Source: Leadbetterella sp964563435 (GTDB lineage: Bacteria; Bacteroidota; Bacteroidia; Cytophagales; Spirosomataceae). Taken from it: a DNA stretch of 64,000 nucleotides. The stretch covers positions 62,001-126,000 of the forward strand of contig CAZLXI010000003.1 of NCBI GenBank assembly GCA_964563435.1. The letters are read 5' to 3'. The position numbers and the translations under genes are program-made. Below, piece after piece: positions 9,132 through 18,045 of the stretch (position 1 is its first letter; each line of letters opens with the position of its first letter). The notes under the pieces were generated by a model that saw nothing but the letters and a program-made list of their open reading frames with translations, was not told the origin of the DNA and made no database searches.

Positions 9132-10220
9132 TCAGAATTGGTTAAGTGTAGTTATGATATAGTCTGCATCGTTGTCGCTGAGTGTACCGTTCAGCGGTAG
9201 GCTCAGAACGGTCTTATGAATTTCTTCGGTAACCGGCAGGGAAAGGCGATTGAACTGGCCCAGCGCCTTTTGCTGATGGGGTGGAAAAGGGTAATGCACA
9301 TCAAAACCTATACCGTGCTGCTGCAGATACGCTTTCAGCTCTTCCCTGTCGCGGGTTCTCACTACAAAGAGGTGCCAGGCATCTTCATGGGCGGTTTCTC
9401 CGGGAGGAAGGCTGATCCGGTCATTCTTTATTTCCGAGAGGTAGCGGGTTGCCAGCGCTCTTCTCCGCCGGGTTTCGTGGGAAAGGTGCCTGAGCTTAAT
9501 GGAAAGAAAGGCCGCCTGGAGCTCGCTCAGACGGCTGTTTTTACCCAGATAATCAAACTGGTACCGAACCTCGGAGCCGTAGTTTCTCCGGGCCCGGACA
9601 GCGCGGGCGATCGACTCATCACGGGTTACTACCGCACCGGCATCCGACAGGGCGCCCAGGTTTTTGGTAGGATAGAAGCTATAAGCCACTGCATCAGCTC
9701 CTGTGCAGTCAGTGGAGCCTTTATAGAGTGCTCCGTGGCTTTGTGCTGCATCGGTGATGAGCTTCAGGCCGTGCTTCCGCGCTATGGACCCCAGCGCATC
9801 GTAATCACACATCTTACCATACAAATTGACGGCAAGGATAGCAGCGGTTTTGGAAGTGACGGCTTTTTCAGCATTAGCCGGATCGATCAGGTACGTATGA
9901 GCATCCGGCTCCACCAATACGGGTGTCATACCGGCGTTCAGTACAGAAAGGATGGTGGCATAATAGGTATTGGCCGGAACAATGACTTCCGCCCCTTTTT
10001 CCAGGCCCATACTTTGCAAGATGAGCTCCAGGGCGTCAAGGCCGTTGGCTACTCCCACGCAGTAAGGGACGGAACAAAATTCCGCAAACTCGTTTTCAAA
10101 TTGCCTGACGTTATCCGAAAGCATATAAGATCCCCTGTCCAAAAAATCGCTGAACGCTATTTTTAGCTCATCGGTATACGCTTTGTTCAGTTCTTTAAGT
10201 GATAAAAAAGGAATTGCCAT
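9132..10220 (-). CDS. DegT/DnrJ/EryC1-family sugar aminotransferase (FdtB/QdtB-like)
   Basis: 362-residue PLP-dependent aminotransferase that aminates nucleotide-linked keto sugars. The PLP lysine is Lys186 (SFYPTKNLGALSDAG) and the ring-contact Asp157 sits in LITDAAQSHGA. Its start overlaps the stop of the ketoisomerase gene (TGATG), indicating coupled translation. Because that partner is a FdtA/QdtA-type 3,4-ketoisomerase, the likely product is a dTDP-3-amino-3,6-dideoxyhexose. Whether the configuration is Fuc3N or Qui3N cannot be decided from the sequence, so no gene symbol is assigned. Confidence 0.9.
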   Translation of the reverse strand: MAIPFLSLKELNKAYTDELKIAFSDFLDRGSYMLSDNVRQFENEFAEFCSVPYCVGVANGLDALELILQSMGLEKGAEVIVPANTYYATILSVLNAGMTPVLVEPDAHTYLIDPANAEKAVTSKTAAILAVNLYGKMCDYDALGSIARKHGLKLITDAAQSHGALYKGSTDCTGADAVAYSFYPTKNLGALSDAGAVVTRDESIARAVRARRNYGSEVRYQFDYLGKNSRLSELQAAFLSIKLRHLSHETRRRRALATRYLSEIKNDRISLPPGETAHEDAWHLFVVRTRDREELKAYLQQHGIGFDVHYPFPPHQQKALGQFNRLSLPVTEEIHKTVLSLPLNGTLSDNDADYIITTLNQF

Positions 10221-10633
10221 CAGGAGTTTGTAGAATTATACACCTTTTGAATGACTCTGAATTCATTATAAGGAGTATCTATATAATCGTTAGGATCGTA
10301 ATTTTTATTGGCCAGAACCAGGAGAATGCTTCCTTCTGCAAATTCGCACATCTGATGCCAGTCGGAAGGTTTCAAAAGCAGGCATTTCTGAGGGCTGTCG
10401 AGCGTAACAAAATAGTCCACATCTTCCGATTCCTGTACATAAATCTGGCAGGAACCGTTAAGACAAATAAGGCCCTGCCAGGTGGTCTTATGGCGGTGTC
10501 CGCCGCGAACGCTGTTTTCAGGAACATTATAAATAAAGTAGGCCCGTTCTATGGAACCGGGCATTAAATGCTCGAAGACAGAAAGGAAACCGTCTTGATT
10601 TTCAACAGATTTGAGTGTGATAATGGAGGCCAT
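10220..10633 (-). CDS. sugar 3,4-ketoisomerase, cupin fold (FdtA/QdtA/WxcM-like)
   Basis: 137-residue single-domain cupin of the WxcM-like family. The signature RGGHRHKTTWQGLICLNG (about residues 43-60) has the active-site histidines His46 and His48, and LKPSDWHQMCEF carries a second conserved His near 92. These enzymes convert dTDP-6-deoxy-4-keto-glucose to the 3-keto isomer for the aminotransferase encoded next. It is first in the three-gene operon. No rmlA/rmlB genes are nearby, so the dTDP-sugar precursor must come from elsewhere in the genome. Confidence 0.88.
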   Translation of the reverse strand: MASIITLKSVENQDGFLSVFEHLMPGSIERAYFIYNVPENSVRGGHRHKTTWQGLICLNGSCQIYVQESEDVDYFVTLDSPQKCLLLKPSDWHQMCEFAEGSILLVLANKNYDPNDYIDTPYNEFRVIQKVYNSTNS

Positions 10634-10679
10634 AGGTAGATTCGAATAAAATCATATTTTACTCATGACCGCAAATTAC

Positions 10680-10799
10680 TCAAAAAATCGGATTTTTCAC
10701 TGTTTTATTATCAATAGATGAGTAAGCAGGGCAGGTTTGCTTCCGGCACGAAGTAACGGCCAGACCAAAGATGAGAAAAAGGGCAAGGTATTTTTTCAT
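10680..10799 (-). CDS. very small lipoprotein (39 aa) with a CPAY motif
   Basis: A short minus-strand frame from the ATG at 10797-10799 to the TGA at 10680-10682 encodes MKKYLALFLIFGLAVTSC followed by RKQTCPAYS and a polar tail. The N terminus is a convincing lipoprotein signal with lipobox (V-T-S-Cys18). It lies between arginine decarboxylase and the ketoisomerase on the same strand. Tiny lipoproteins with a C-P-x-Y motif are, as I recall, frequent in Cytophagales; function unknown. Confidence 0.6.
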   Translation of the reverse strand: MKKYLALFLIFGLAVTSCRKQTCPAYSSIDNKTVKNPIF

Positions 10800-10897
10800 A
10801 GATTTTAGTTTTTAGAAATTAGTTTTTAGAAGTTAGTATTTAGAAATTAACGGTGGTTGCAAGACGCTTTGATTATAGCTTAAGGAGAGCGCCGACA

Positions 10898-10918
10898 GGC
10901 CGCAGCGAGGCTGCGGCC
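10898..10918. repeat. strong 9-bp GC hairpin downstream of speA
   Basis: GGCCGCAGC and GCTGCGGCC form a perfect 9-base stem with a GAG loop. It lies in the 3-prime region of the minus-strand arginine decarboxylase gene. There is no T-run on either side, so it is not a classical terminator; it may stabilise the mRNA end. The adjoining 10805-10850 stretch has three near copies of TTTTTAGAAATTAG. Confidence 0.5.
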
Positions 10919-10981
10919 ATCCCATGTCTAATCTCTAAAAGTCCATTTCCAAATAACTCATATCCCTATAACGTCCGTATT

Positions 10982-12463
10982 TCAATTATCTTTTGTTTCC
11001 TCGTGAAAATGCATTTTAGCACTGCTTTCCTGCAGGGGTTCAGCGGCGTTACGCTGGTTTCGGTAGCCGAGGATCTTCAGCATGGATTCCTCGGTCTGTT
11101 CTTCGGCAAATAATTCGGTGGTGAGGTTGCCGCTTTCATCCCTGTCGATCAGCACATGTTTTGGCGCCGGAATCAGGCAGTGTTGTATGCCGCCGTAGCC
11201 GCCTAGTGATTCCTGGTAAGCGCCGGTATGGAAGAAACCGATATACTGCTCTTCTTCGGGATTGTTATCGTCGATAATCGGCATATAGAGATCTTCCGAA
11301 TGCGATTCTGTATTGTAGTAGTCGGCCGAATCGCAGGTGAGCCCGCCCAGGTTGACCTTGGTATAAGGCGCGTCCCAATTGTTAATGGGAAGCATGATGT
11401 ATTTTTGGCCGATACCCCAGGCGTCAGGAAGCTGAGTAATGAATGAACCGTCGATCATATACCATAGCTCCCGATCGTTTTGCTGCTTCTGATCAATGAT
11501 CTTGTACAGGATAGCGCCGCTTTCGCCGACCGTATAGCTGCCGAATTCGGTAAAGATATTAGGCACGGGTACGTTGTTTTTATGACAGATCCACTGGATG
11601 TTCTCAATGATCTCATCCACCATGGCCTGGTAATCAAAATTATAAACCACAGAGGTCTGGATAGGCATGCCGCCACCGATGTCAATGGAATCCAGCTCCG
11701 GGCAAATCCGCTTCATCTCACAGTATTTGAACATGAAGCGGGTAAGTTCCGACCAGTAGTAGGCCGTATCCTTGATACCGGAATTAATGAAGAAATGAAG
11801 CATCTTTAGCTTGAATCGTTCGTCGGGCTTTATTTTTTTGAGATAAAGATCATCCACATCTTTGTAGCGGATCCCCAGCCGCGAAGTATAAAACGAGAAG
11901 GTAGGCTCCTCATCGGTAGCGATCCGGATCCCGATATTTACGTTATCGGCGGTCACATTCTCGAGGTAATGATCGATCTCATCGAGGTTGTCGAGGATGG
12001 GCGTACAGTTCACAAAGCCCCGGTTGAGGAGGTTGGTAATGTTTTTGAGGTATTGCGGCATTTTATGGCCGTTGCAGATAATATAGGTATCTTTTGAGAG
12101 CTTCCCTTCGTCAAACAGGGTTTCGATCAGGGGTATATCAAATGCCGAAGAGGTTTCCAGGTGGATATTGTGCTTAAGCGCGGTATCCAGGATAAACTTG
12201 AAATGAGAAGACTTGGTACAGTAACAATAGGTGTAACTCCCCTTGTAATTGTACTTTTTCATGGCATTCTTAAAGAGGATCCGGGAATGCTCAATATGTT
12301 CGCCTATTTTAGGTAAGTAACTTATCCTGAGCGGAGTGCCATATCTTTTAATGACATCCATCAAAGGTACGTTATTAAACTGGAGATGGTTTTGAGCGTC
12401 CACCCCGAACTCCCGGGTAGGGAATTCGAATGTCTGTTGAATTAAGTCAATGTATCTCTTCAT
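10982..12463 (-). CDS. speA: biosynthetic arginine decarboxylase
   Basis: 493-residue PLP enzyme of the alanine-racemase-fold decarboxylases (group IV), converting arginine to agmatine in polyamine synthesis. The PLP lysine is Lys84 in CYCTKSSHF. EFGSYTVGESGA near 312 resembles the phosphate-binding region, and GLTCDSADYYN near 370 carries the second-subunit catalytic Cys-Asp. The size is below the 630-660 residues of the E. coli enzyme but matches the shorter Bacteroidota form. It is divergent from mpl with about 140 bases between starts. Confidence 0.85.
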   Translation of the reverse strand: MKRYIDLIQQTFEFPTREFGVDAQNHLQFNNVPLMDVIKRYGTPLRISYLPKIGEHIEHSRILFKNAMKKYNYKGSYTYCYCTKSSHFKFILDTALKHNIHLETSSAFDIPLIETLFDEGKLSKDTYIICNGHKMPQYLKNITNLLNRGFVNCTPILDNLDEIDHYLENVTADNVNIGIRIATDEEPTFSFYTSRLGIRYKDVDDLYLKKIKPDERFKLKMLHFFINSGIKDTAYYWSELTRFMFKYCEMKRICPELDSIDIGGGMPIQTSVVYNFDYQAMVDEIIENIQWICHKNNVPVPNIFTEFGSYTVGESGAILYKIIDQKQQNDRELWYMIDGSFITQLPDAWGIGQKYIMLPINNWDAPYTKVNLGGLTCDSADYYNTESHSEDLYMPIIDDNNPEEEQYIGFFHTGAYQESLGGYGGIQHCLIPAPKHVLIDRDESGNLTTELFAEEQTEESMLKILGYRNQRNAAEPLQESSAKMHFHEETKDN

Positions 12464-12605
12464 TCGCTGTTGAAGGAAACCTGCGTTTTGATTTTAAAAA
12501 TTCGTGCAAAATTGATATATTTTTCACAACTTTGCAAGGAAATGCAGGGTTCTTAAACAACGTAAAACGGATCCTGTTTGTTCTTGTATCCCGTTAAATT
12601 AATTC

Positions 12606-13979
12606 ATGAGTAATTCCCTTCCCAAAGTACACTTTATAGCCGTTGGCGGCGCTGTAATGCATAACCTGGCGCTGGCGCTGAAAAGTAAAGGTTTTGAGGT
12701 GTCCGGTTCCGATGACGAGATTTATGAGCCGGCGCGGTCGCGACTGGCCGCAGCCGGCATTTTACCGGCCGAAACCGGGTGGGATGAGACCAGGATCACC
12801 AGCGACCTGGATGCCGTCATCCTTGGTATGCATGCCCGAAAAGATAATCCTGAGCTTCTGAAGGCTCAAAATTCGGGTGTCCGGGTGTATTCTTTCCCGG
12901 AGTACGTTTTTGAGCAGAGCAAAAACAAGAAAAGGGTGGTGATTGCCGGGAGCCACGGTAAAACCTCGATCACCAGCATGATCCTGCACGTGCTGGCTTA
13001 CCATAAGCGGGATTTCGACTACCTGGTAGGAGCGCAGATCGAGGGCTTTGATCTGATGGTCAGGCTGACCCAAGATGCGCCGGTCATTATCATCGAAGGC
13101 GACGAGTACCTTGCCAGCCCGATAGAAATGCGTTCGAAGTTTTTGTTTTACCATCCGCATATCGCCCTGATCAGCGGGGTGGCCTGGGACCACTTCAATG
13201 TATTTTCCACTTTTGAATCGTATACCGATACCTTCCTGCAGCTGGCCGACGGCATGGAACGGCCCGGCGTGCTGCTCTATGACGAGACAGACGAAGAGGC
13301 GGCCTTAATCGGGGGGGCACCGCGGGAAGGCATAGAGGAGATCCCGTACCGGGCGTACCCGTATGAGGTGAAAGACGGGAAAGTTTATGCCCAAACCCCG
13401 GCCGGCGACCTGCAGCTGGAGGTCTTCGGTGAGCATAACCTGAAGAACCTGAACGGGGCACGGATTATTTGTGAAAAGCTCGGAATTTCAGAAAGTGCGT
13501 TTTTTGAAGCGATACAAACCTTTAAAGGGGCGGCCAAACGGCTGGAAACTTTAGGGAAGAATGATGACACCCATATTTTCAGGGATTTTGCCCACGCCCC
13601 CTCCAAAGTAGGTGCCACTACCAATGCGGTGAAAGAGCTGTATGCCGGCAGAAAGCTGGTGGCCGCCTATGAATTGCATACCTATTCCAGCCTGAATAAG
13701 GATTTCCTGCCGCATTATGCCCATAAGCTTGACGATGCAGACACGGCCATCGTGTTTTATTCGCCGCATACGCTGGAAATGAAGCGGATGCCGGCTATCA
13801 GCCCTGAGGAGGTGAAGACGTATTTCGGACGTGAAGATCTGCTGGTTTTCTGCGATGCGGCCGAGCTGGCCGGCTACCTGAGCTCCCTCGACTGGAAAGG
13901 CCGGAATTTGCTGCTGATGTCGTCGGGTACGTTTGGCGGGTTAGATCTGAAGGAGACGGTGGGGCGCCTGCTGGAATGA
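12606..13979 (+). CDS. mpl: UDP-N-acetylmuramate:L-alanyl-gamma-D-glutamyl-meso-diaminopimelate ligase
   Basis: 457-residue Mur-ligase family protein that reattaches recovered murein tripeptide to UDP-MurNAc in peptidoglycan recycling. The N-terminal Rossmann-like domain begins VHFIAVGGAVMHNLA, where Mpl differs from MurC. The ATP loop is AGSHGKTS (114-121), followed by the central domain (IIEGDEYLASP, GVAWDHFNVF) and the C-terminal domain with DFAHAPSKVGATT. Length equals that of known Mpl. It stands alone and converges on the ATPase gene 26 bases further on. Confidence 0.9.
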   Translation: MSNSLPKVHFIAVGGAVMHNLALALKSKGFEVSGSDDEIYEPARSRLAAAGILPAETGWDETRITSDLDAVILGMHARKDNPELLKAQNSGVRVYSFPEYVFEQSKNKKRVVIAGSHGKTSITSMILHVLAYHKRDFDYLVGAQIEGFDLMVRLTQDAPVIIIEGDEYLASPIEMRSKFLFYHPHIALISGVAWDHFNVFSTFESYTDTFLQLADGMERPGVLLYDETDEEAALIGGAPREGIEEIPYRAYPYEVKDGKVYAQTPAGDLQLEVFGEHNLKNLNGARIICEKLGISESAFFEAIQTFKGAAKRLETLGKNDDTHIFRDFAHAPSKVGATTNAVKELYAGRKLVAAYELHTYSSLNKDFLPHYAHKLDDADTAIVFYSPHTLEMKRMPAISPEEVKTYFGREDLLVFCDAAELAGYLSSLDWKGRNLLLMSSGTFGGLDLKETVGRLLE

Positions 13980-14005
13980 ATACGTTAAATGCTGGCTTTT
14001 TATGG

Positions 14006-15283
14006 TCAGTCCATTTGCAGTAACCATTTCCAAACCGGGATAACCGCTATAGTCCGGCCTTTTAATTCCAATTTCCTTTCACTATCCCGGGTAATGATCA
14101 ATAGTTGGTCACATTCCAGTACATTCGCTATTTTCAGCAAAGCGTTTACTTCGCGGTCAAAGGTATTGGAGTCACTTTCAAGTTCATAACATACCTGTAT
14201 AGCTGTGGCGGTTTCGGGAATATAAAAATCTACTTCGATATTTTTGTTATAAAAGAAAACGGCATCGTTTCGTCCGAATTTGCGCAACAAGGTTATAGCG
14301 ACCAGGTTTTCCAGCAACGTGGCGTTGCCGTTGATCAGGAATAGATTCAGAAGGCCATTGTCGATAAAATAATATTTCGGCTTGGTTTCTTTTTCTGCCA
14401 ATTTATCTGCGATGTTCTGTACAGGTATAATCAGCCAGGCATCTTTAGCGTATTCGATATAATTGATAATGGTACTTGTTCCGATTTTTGCTCCGGTGGA
14501 GGAAACAATATTGCTTATCCGGTTAAACGAAATGGGTTGGTTTACGCTTTCCGCCAGTTTTTTAAACATTATCCGTAATGCAAACGTATTGTCTACCGAA
14601 TAGCGTACAGCAATATCTCCCAGATAGATTTTTTGATATACGCTGGTCAGATAATCTCTTTTGACGGAAAGTGTAGCCCCTTCGGGAAACCCACCAAAAC
14701 AGAAGTAATCATTAAATTTCCGTAAGACTTTGGCCTTACCCGACGTAGAGGCTAAGGTTTTTTCTGAAAAATCCACACTGTTTGCCTTCATAAACTCCCT
14801 GAAGTTGTATGGATAGACTTCCACTGCGATATACCTTCCTCCTAATGTGGTCTGAATCTCTTTGCTCAACATTTTAGCATTACTTCCCGTAATATAAACC
14901 CGGTGTTTTGTATCTGCCAGTCTACGGGCAAATTTTTCCCAGCCCTCAATATTTTGAATTTCATCCAAAAAAAGCACAGGTTTTTTACCATACAGTTCCA
15001 GGTGTATTTCCAGAAGGAGATTCAAATCCTGTAAGGTCATTCCTGTTAATCGTTCGTCTTCAAAGTTTATATAGAGCAGTTCGTCTACCGAAGTGCCTTT
15101 TGCTAAAAGCTCCTGCATTCTTTGGTAGAGCAGAAATGATTTCCCTGAACGGCGTATGCCTACCAGCACGTAGTTGCCAAACTCTTCAAAAACAAAATCA
15201 CGAAGATTTATCTCAAAGCCGGGTACTTCCGCACGAAAGTCTGCAAGCACCATTTTGATAGTTTCTTTATCCGGTCTTTTCAT
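14006..15283 (-). CDS. AAA ATPase with DUF4143 domain (AAA_14 family)
   Basis: I place the start at the ATG at 15281-15283 (425 residues, MKRPDKETIK); a longer frame from a TTG at 15304 adds only seven residues. Walker A is GIRRSGKS and Walker B is PVLFLDEIQ, followed by a sensor-like ITGSNAKML. The C-terminal DUF4143 part has YYFIDNGLLNLFL and an EVDFYIP...IQVCYEL stretch resembling a PD-(D/E)XK nuclease fold. Such ATPases are widespread, often horizontally acquired and of unknown role. Base composition is AT-richer than mpl and GT9 beside it. Palindromes upstream suggest autoregulation. Confidence 0.82.
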   Translation of the reverse strand: MKRPDKETIKMVLADFRAEVPGFEINLRDFVFEEFGNYVLVGIRRSGKSFLLYQRMQELLAKGTSVDELLYINFEDERLTGMTLQDLNLLLEIHLELYGKKPVLFLDEIQNIEGWEKFARRLADTKHRVYITGSNAKMLSKEIQTTLGGRYIAVEVYPYNFREFMKANSVDFSEKTLASTSGKAKVLRKFNDYFCFGGFPEGATLSVKRDYLTSVYQKIYLGDIAVRYSVDNTFALRIMFKKLAESVNQPISFNRISNIVSSTGAKIGTSTIINYIEYAKDAWLIIPVQNIADKLAEKETKPKYYFIDNGLLNLFLINGNATLLENLVAITLLRKFGRNDAVFFYNKNIEVDFYIPETATAIQVCYELESDSNTFDREVNALLKIANVLECDQLLIITRDSERKLELKGRTIAVIPVWKWLLQMD

Positions 15284-15314
15284 TTTGTCTAATATATAAA
15301 ACAAAATTATACTA

Positions 15315-15370
15315 TTTTATCTTATAGACAAGATAAAAATACATATTTTCGTCTTACATATAAGATAAAA
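15315..15370 (-). promoter_or_regulatory. clustered AAGATAAAA half-sites upstream of the AAA ATPase
   Basis: TTTTATCTT (15315-15323) and AAGATAAAA (15330-15338) form a perfect 9-base inverted repeat with a 6-base spacer. Fourteen bases on, TCTTACATATAAGA (15352-15365) is a second palindrome, and AAGATAAAA recurs at 15362-15370. The cluster lies 32-87 bases upstream of the ATPase start codon, a typical operator position. What binds is unknown. Confidence 0.45.
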
Positions 15371-15471
15371 TATACTACAATATTAAAATTCGGACTTCAA
15401 TTCGTGATCAAAAATATATAGAAAGCAGAAGGAGTATAAGTGTAGCAGGCAGCTTCGGCAGCGGATATATC

Positions 15472-16509
15472 CTATTTTCGCAGCATCTCAATAACCCTTT
15501 CCGCCTCAATCCGGTTAAGACAGGCATAATCTCCTCTCCGGCAGGGTTCTTTACCGTATACTGAGCATGGGCGGCAGGTGAGGAGCTCTTGGGGTACCTC
15601 TACTTTGTTTTCGTCCGGTTGGAACAGTGGCCCGAAGCCGGTGAGTGTGTGTGTGGCGCCCCAGATGGAGATCACTTTCACTCCCATCATGGCGGCAAAA
15701 TGCATGTTGGACGTGTCCCCACTGATGAAGAATGCTGCGCGGGAGATCAGCTCCAGCTCCTCTTCGAGAGAAAAGCGGTTGACCAGGTTTTGTACCTGAG
15801 TATATTTACAAGCTACATTTTCCAGGGCCTCGCCTTCTTTGGCCCCGCCGCCAAAAAGCAGGATCCGGTATCCCGGATGTTTTTCCTGTAGCAGTTCGAT
15901 AAGTTTTTCGTAACGCTCCAGAGGCCAGATCTTTCCCTTGTGCTGGGCAAAAGGAGCGATCCCTATAAAAGGCGTGGCACCTGCTTCCCGTATCCAGCGG
16001 TCGATCGTTTGTTTGGTTACCTCCGAGGTCCGAAACAGCGGGGTGAGGTTTTCGATGTGAACGGTATTTTCTACAATTCCCGCGGCTTTGAATACATCGA
16101 GGTATTGTTCGCAAACGTGCTTTACCTGGGTGAGGCGTTTGCCGGCGATGATCTGCTTTTTCTCCGTCCGGTGCTTATCCAGGCTGAAAACCTTTTTTCC
16201 GGATAGTGTAAAAAGGACTTTCAGGAAACGGGTCCGCAGGTTCTGATGGAGATCCAGTACATAGCAGGGCCGGTATTGCCTTAATTGGTTAAAAAGACGA
16301 AAAAGTCCGCCCGGACCTTTATGCTCACCGTCAAAATCACAGGGAAAAACCTCTATCCGATCGTTATGCGCGAAAAAAGGCTGGAATTTCCTCCGGGTGA
16401 CCATGATGATCTTCAGGTCGGGCCGGTATTTTAGTACCGTGGCCAGGGTTCCCATGGTCAGGGCCACATCGCCCATAGCGGAAAACCTGAAGACAACGGC
16501 GGTTTTCAT
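15472..16509 (-). CDS. family 9 glycosyltransferase (heptosyltransferase-like)
   Basis: 345-residue GT9 enzyme of the GT-B fold, which in Gram-negatives adds heptose or similar sugars to the lipopolysaccharide core. The N-terminal half begins VVFRFSAMGDVALTMGTL. The nucleotide-sugar half has FIGIAPFAQHKGKIWPLERY and FISGDTSNMHFAAMMGVKVISIWGATH. A C-terminal cysteine cluster (LLTCRPCSVYGKEPCRRGDYACL) is typical of these proteins. Its start overlaps the DUF4254 gene by four bases, making it last in the thr operon. Confidence 0.88.
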   Translation of the reverse strand: MKTAVVFRFSAMGDVALTMGTLATVLKYRPDLKIIMVTRRKFQPFFAHNDRIEVFPCDFDGEHKGPGGLFRLFNQLRQYRPCYVLDLHQNLRTRFLKVLFTLSGKKVFSLDKHRTEKKQIIAGKRLTQVKHVCEQYLDVFKAAGIVENTVHIENLTPLFRTSEVTKQTIDRWIREAGATPFIGIAPFAQHKGKIWPLERYEKLIELLQEKHPGYRILLFGGGAKEGEALENVACKYTQVQNLVNRFSLEEELELISRAAFFISGDTSNMHFAAMMGVKVISIWGATHTLTGFGPLFQPDENKVEVPQELLTCRPCSVYGKEPCRRGDYACLNRIEAERVIEMLRK

Positions 16510-17102
16510 TTTTTTTCGTAGAAAATGGGATTGAGATCCGGGTCGTTGTACATTTTCATCTGCTTATAAAGCTTCATGTATTTCTGACCGGAACGAAGAT
16601 CGCTAATGAGCTCATCATAAGCCAGCGCCAGGTCTTCTTCCTGTATCTGCAGCACATAGAGCTTTTGCTTCACGGAATCCAGGTGGCTTTGAGCCGCATC
16701 TTTTCGCTGAAGCTGCTCCCCGAAATGGTAGATCTTCAGTTGGAGGATAGACATCCTGTCGAGCAGCCAGGCAGGGGTTTCGGAGTTCAGCTTCGCATTT
16801 TCTGCCGGTTTTACTCCCTTCAAGCTGTTAAATATCCATTCGTCGATCTGTTCTACGGTGTCGGTACGATGCTGGTTGGAGGCATCGATCCGTCTTTTGA
16901 TGGCCACCAGCTCAGCAGGATCGATCGCCGGGTCGCGAATGATATCTTCCAGGTGCCACTGTACGGTGTCGATCCAGTTTTTAAGATAAAGCAGCCTCCT
17001 AAATCCCTCCTGTTTTTCGGGTTGAACGGCATCCACATGATCCTGTAAATGGTAGTCGGCTATGGATTCCCTGAATATACGGTTGATTTCTTCGGCTTTC
17101 AT
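16506..17102 (-). CDS. DUF4254-family protein
   Basis: 198-residue soluble, largely helical protein with no signal peptide. It matches what I know of DUF4254, a Bacteroidota family often next to GT9 glycosyltransferases; here it overlaps GT9 by four bases (ATGA-type) and its start overlaps the homoserine kinase stop. A conserved-looking NKxRR-type segment is seen as IDASNQHRTDTVEQID in the centre (about 72-87). Function is unknown; partnership with GT9 in cell-surface glycan assembly is an inference from gene order only. Confidence 0.7.
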   Translation of the reverse strand: MKAEEINRIFRESIADYHLQDHVDAVQPEKQEGFRRLLYLKNWIDTVQWHLEDIIRDPAIDPAELVAIKRRIDASNQHRTDTVEQIDEWIFNSLKGVKPAENAKLNSETPAWLLDRMSILQLKIYHFGEQLQRKDAAQSHLDSVKQKLYVLQIQEEDLALAYDELISDLRSGQKYMKLYKQMKMYNDPDLNPIFYEKK

Positions 17103-18031
17103 TATTCCAGTATTTTTGGCCCGGCCTCGTTTATCTTAGAAACGTAGGTGGTGGCCTGAATATTGACCTTTTCGAATTGGGCTTTCATGGCATCTGCTAC
17201 TTTTTCGGCCGTTTCCCGGCCTTCAGAGAAGGCAAAAATAGAGGGGCCGGCCCCTGATATGCTGCAACCCAGCGCTCCTGCTTCCGTAGCCGCCATTTTC
17301 ACTTCAAAGAATTGGGGGATGAGGATGGAGCGGATGGGCTCAATGATAAAATCGACCATGGAGCGACCGATCAGCCCATAATCGGAGCTCATCAGTCCGG
17401 CGATCATACCACTCACATTTCCCATCTGGGAAATGGCCTTATTCATCGACACTTCATTTTTCAGGATATGCCGCGCGTCTTTGGTATTGACCTCAATGTC
17501 GGGATGGATGAGGGAAACATAGAGATTATCGGGGACAGGTACTCTAAATACATCGAGCGGCGCATAAGAGCGAATGACCACAAAGCCGCCCAGCAGGGCC
17601 GGCGCCACGTTATCGGCATGCGCAGAACCGCAGGCTACCCGTTCGCCTTCCATGGCAAAGGGGAGGAGCTTGTCGGTGCTCAGTGGCTCGCCCAGCAGCT
17701 TATTGGCGGCGTAAACACCCGCCACCGAGCTGGCCGAGCTGCTTCCCAGGCCGCTTCCCAACGCCATTTTTTTATGAAGGATAATATCAAAACCCGCTTG
17801 CAGGCCCAGGTGGGCGAGGTATTTGATAACAGGTGCCGAAACCGCATTTTTTGCTTCGTCGCGGGTGAGTTTACCGGCGTCGCCGGTAATCTCCTGAATG
17901 ATGATCCTGTTATCATTTCTGCGGGTGAGGATCACTTCGTCGCCCGGGTTATCCACAGCCAGTCCGAAGATATCGAAACCGCAGGCAACATTGGCTACCG
18001 TGGCCGGGGCAAAAACTCTGATTGAATCCAA
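17102..18031 (-). CDS. thrB: homoserine kinase
   Basis: 309-residue GHMP-family kinase that phosphorylates homoserine on the way to threonine. The GHMP ATP-binding loop is MALGSGLGSSSASS (residues 89-102), and the N-terminal RVFAPATVANVACGFDIFGLAV is characteristic of ThrB. A C-terminal glycine-rich GALGCSISGAGPSIFAF (about 253-269) completes the fold. It follows the aspartokinase-homoserine dehydrogenase gene by 14 bases on the same strand. The usual third gene, threonine synthase, is not present after it. Confidence 0.95.
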   Translation of the reverse strand: MDSIRVFAPATVANVACGFDIFGLAVDNPGDEVILTRRNDNRIIIQEITGDAGKLTRDEAKNAVSAPVIKYLAHLGLQAGFDIILHKKMALGSGLGSSSASSVAGVYAANKLLGEPLSTDKLLPFAMEGERVACGSAHADNVAPALLGGFVVIRSYAPLDVFRVPVPDNLYVSLIHPDIEVNTKDARHILKNEVSMNKAISQMGNVSGMIAGLMSSDYGLIGRSMVDFIIEPIRSILIPQFFEVKMAATEAGALGCSISGAGPSIFAFSEGRETAEKVADAMKAQFEKVNIQATTYVSKINEAGPKILE

Positions 18032-18045
18032 AATATATATTTATG

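Noticed and set aside
9216..10166. Long open frame (316 codons) on the plus strand opposite the sugar aminotransferase
   Set aside because: It has no recognisable domain, and the minus-strand gene has all catalytic motifs. Similar antisense frames at 2017-2607, 3227-4051 and 7137-7940 are by-products of codon usage.
10805..10850. CRISPR-like short repeats TTTTTAGAAATTAG
   Set aside because: Only three adjoining copies without spacers; simple AT-rich tandem repeat. No cas genes anywhere in the window.
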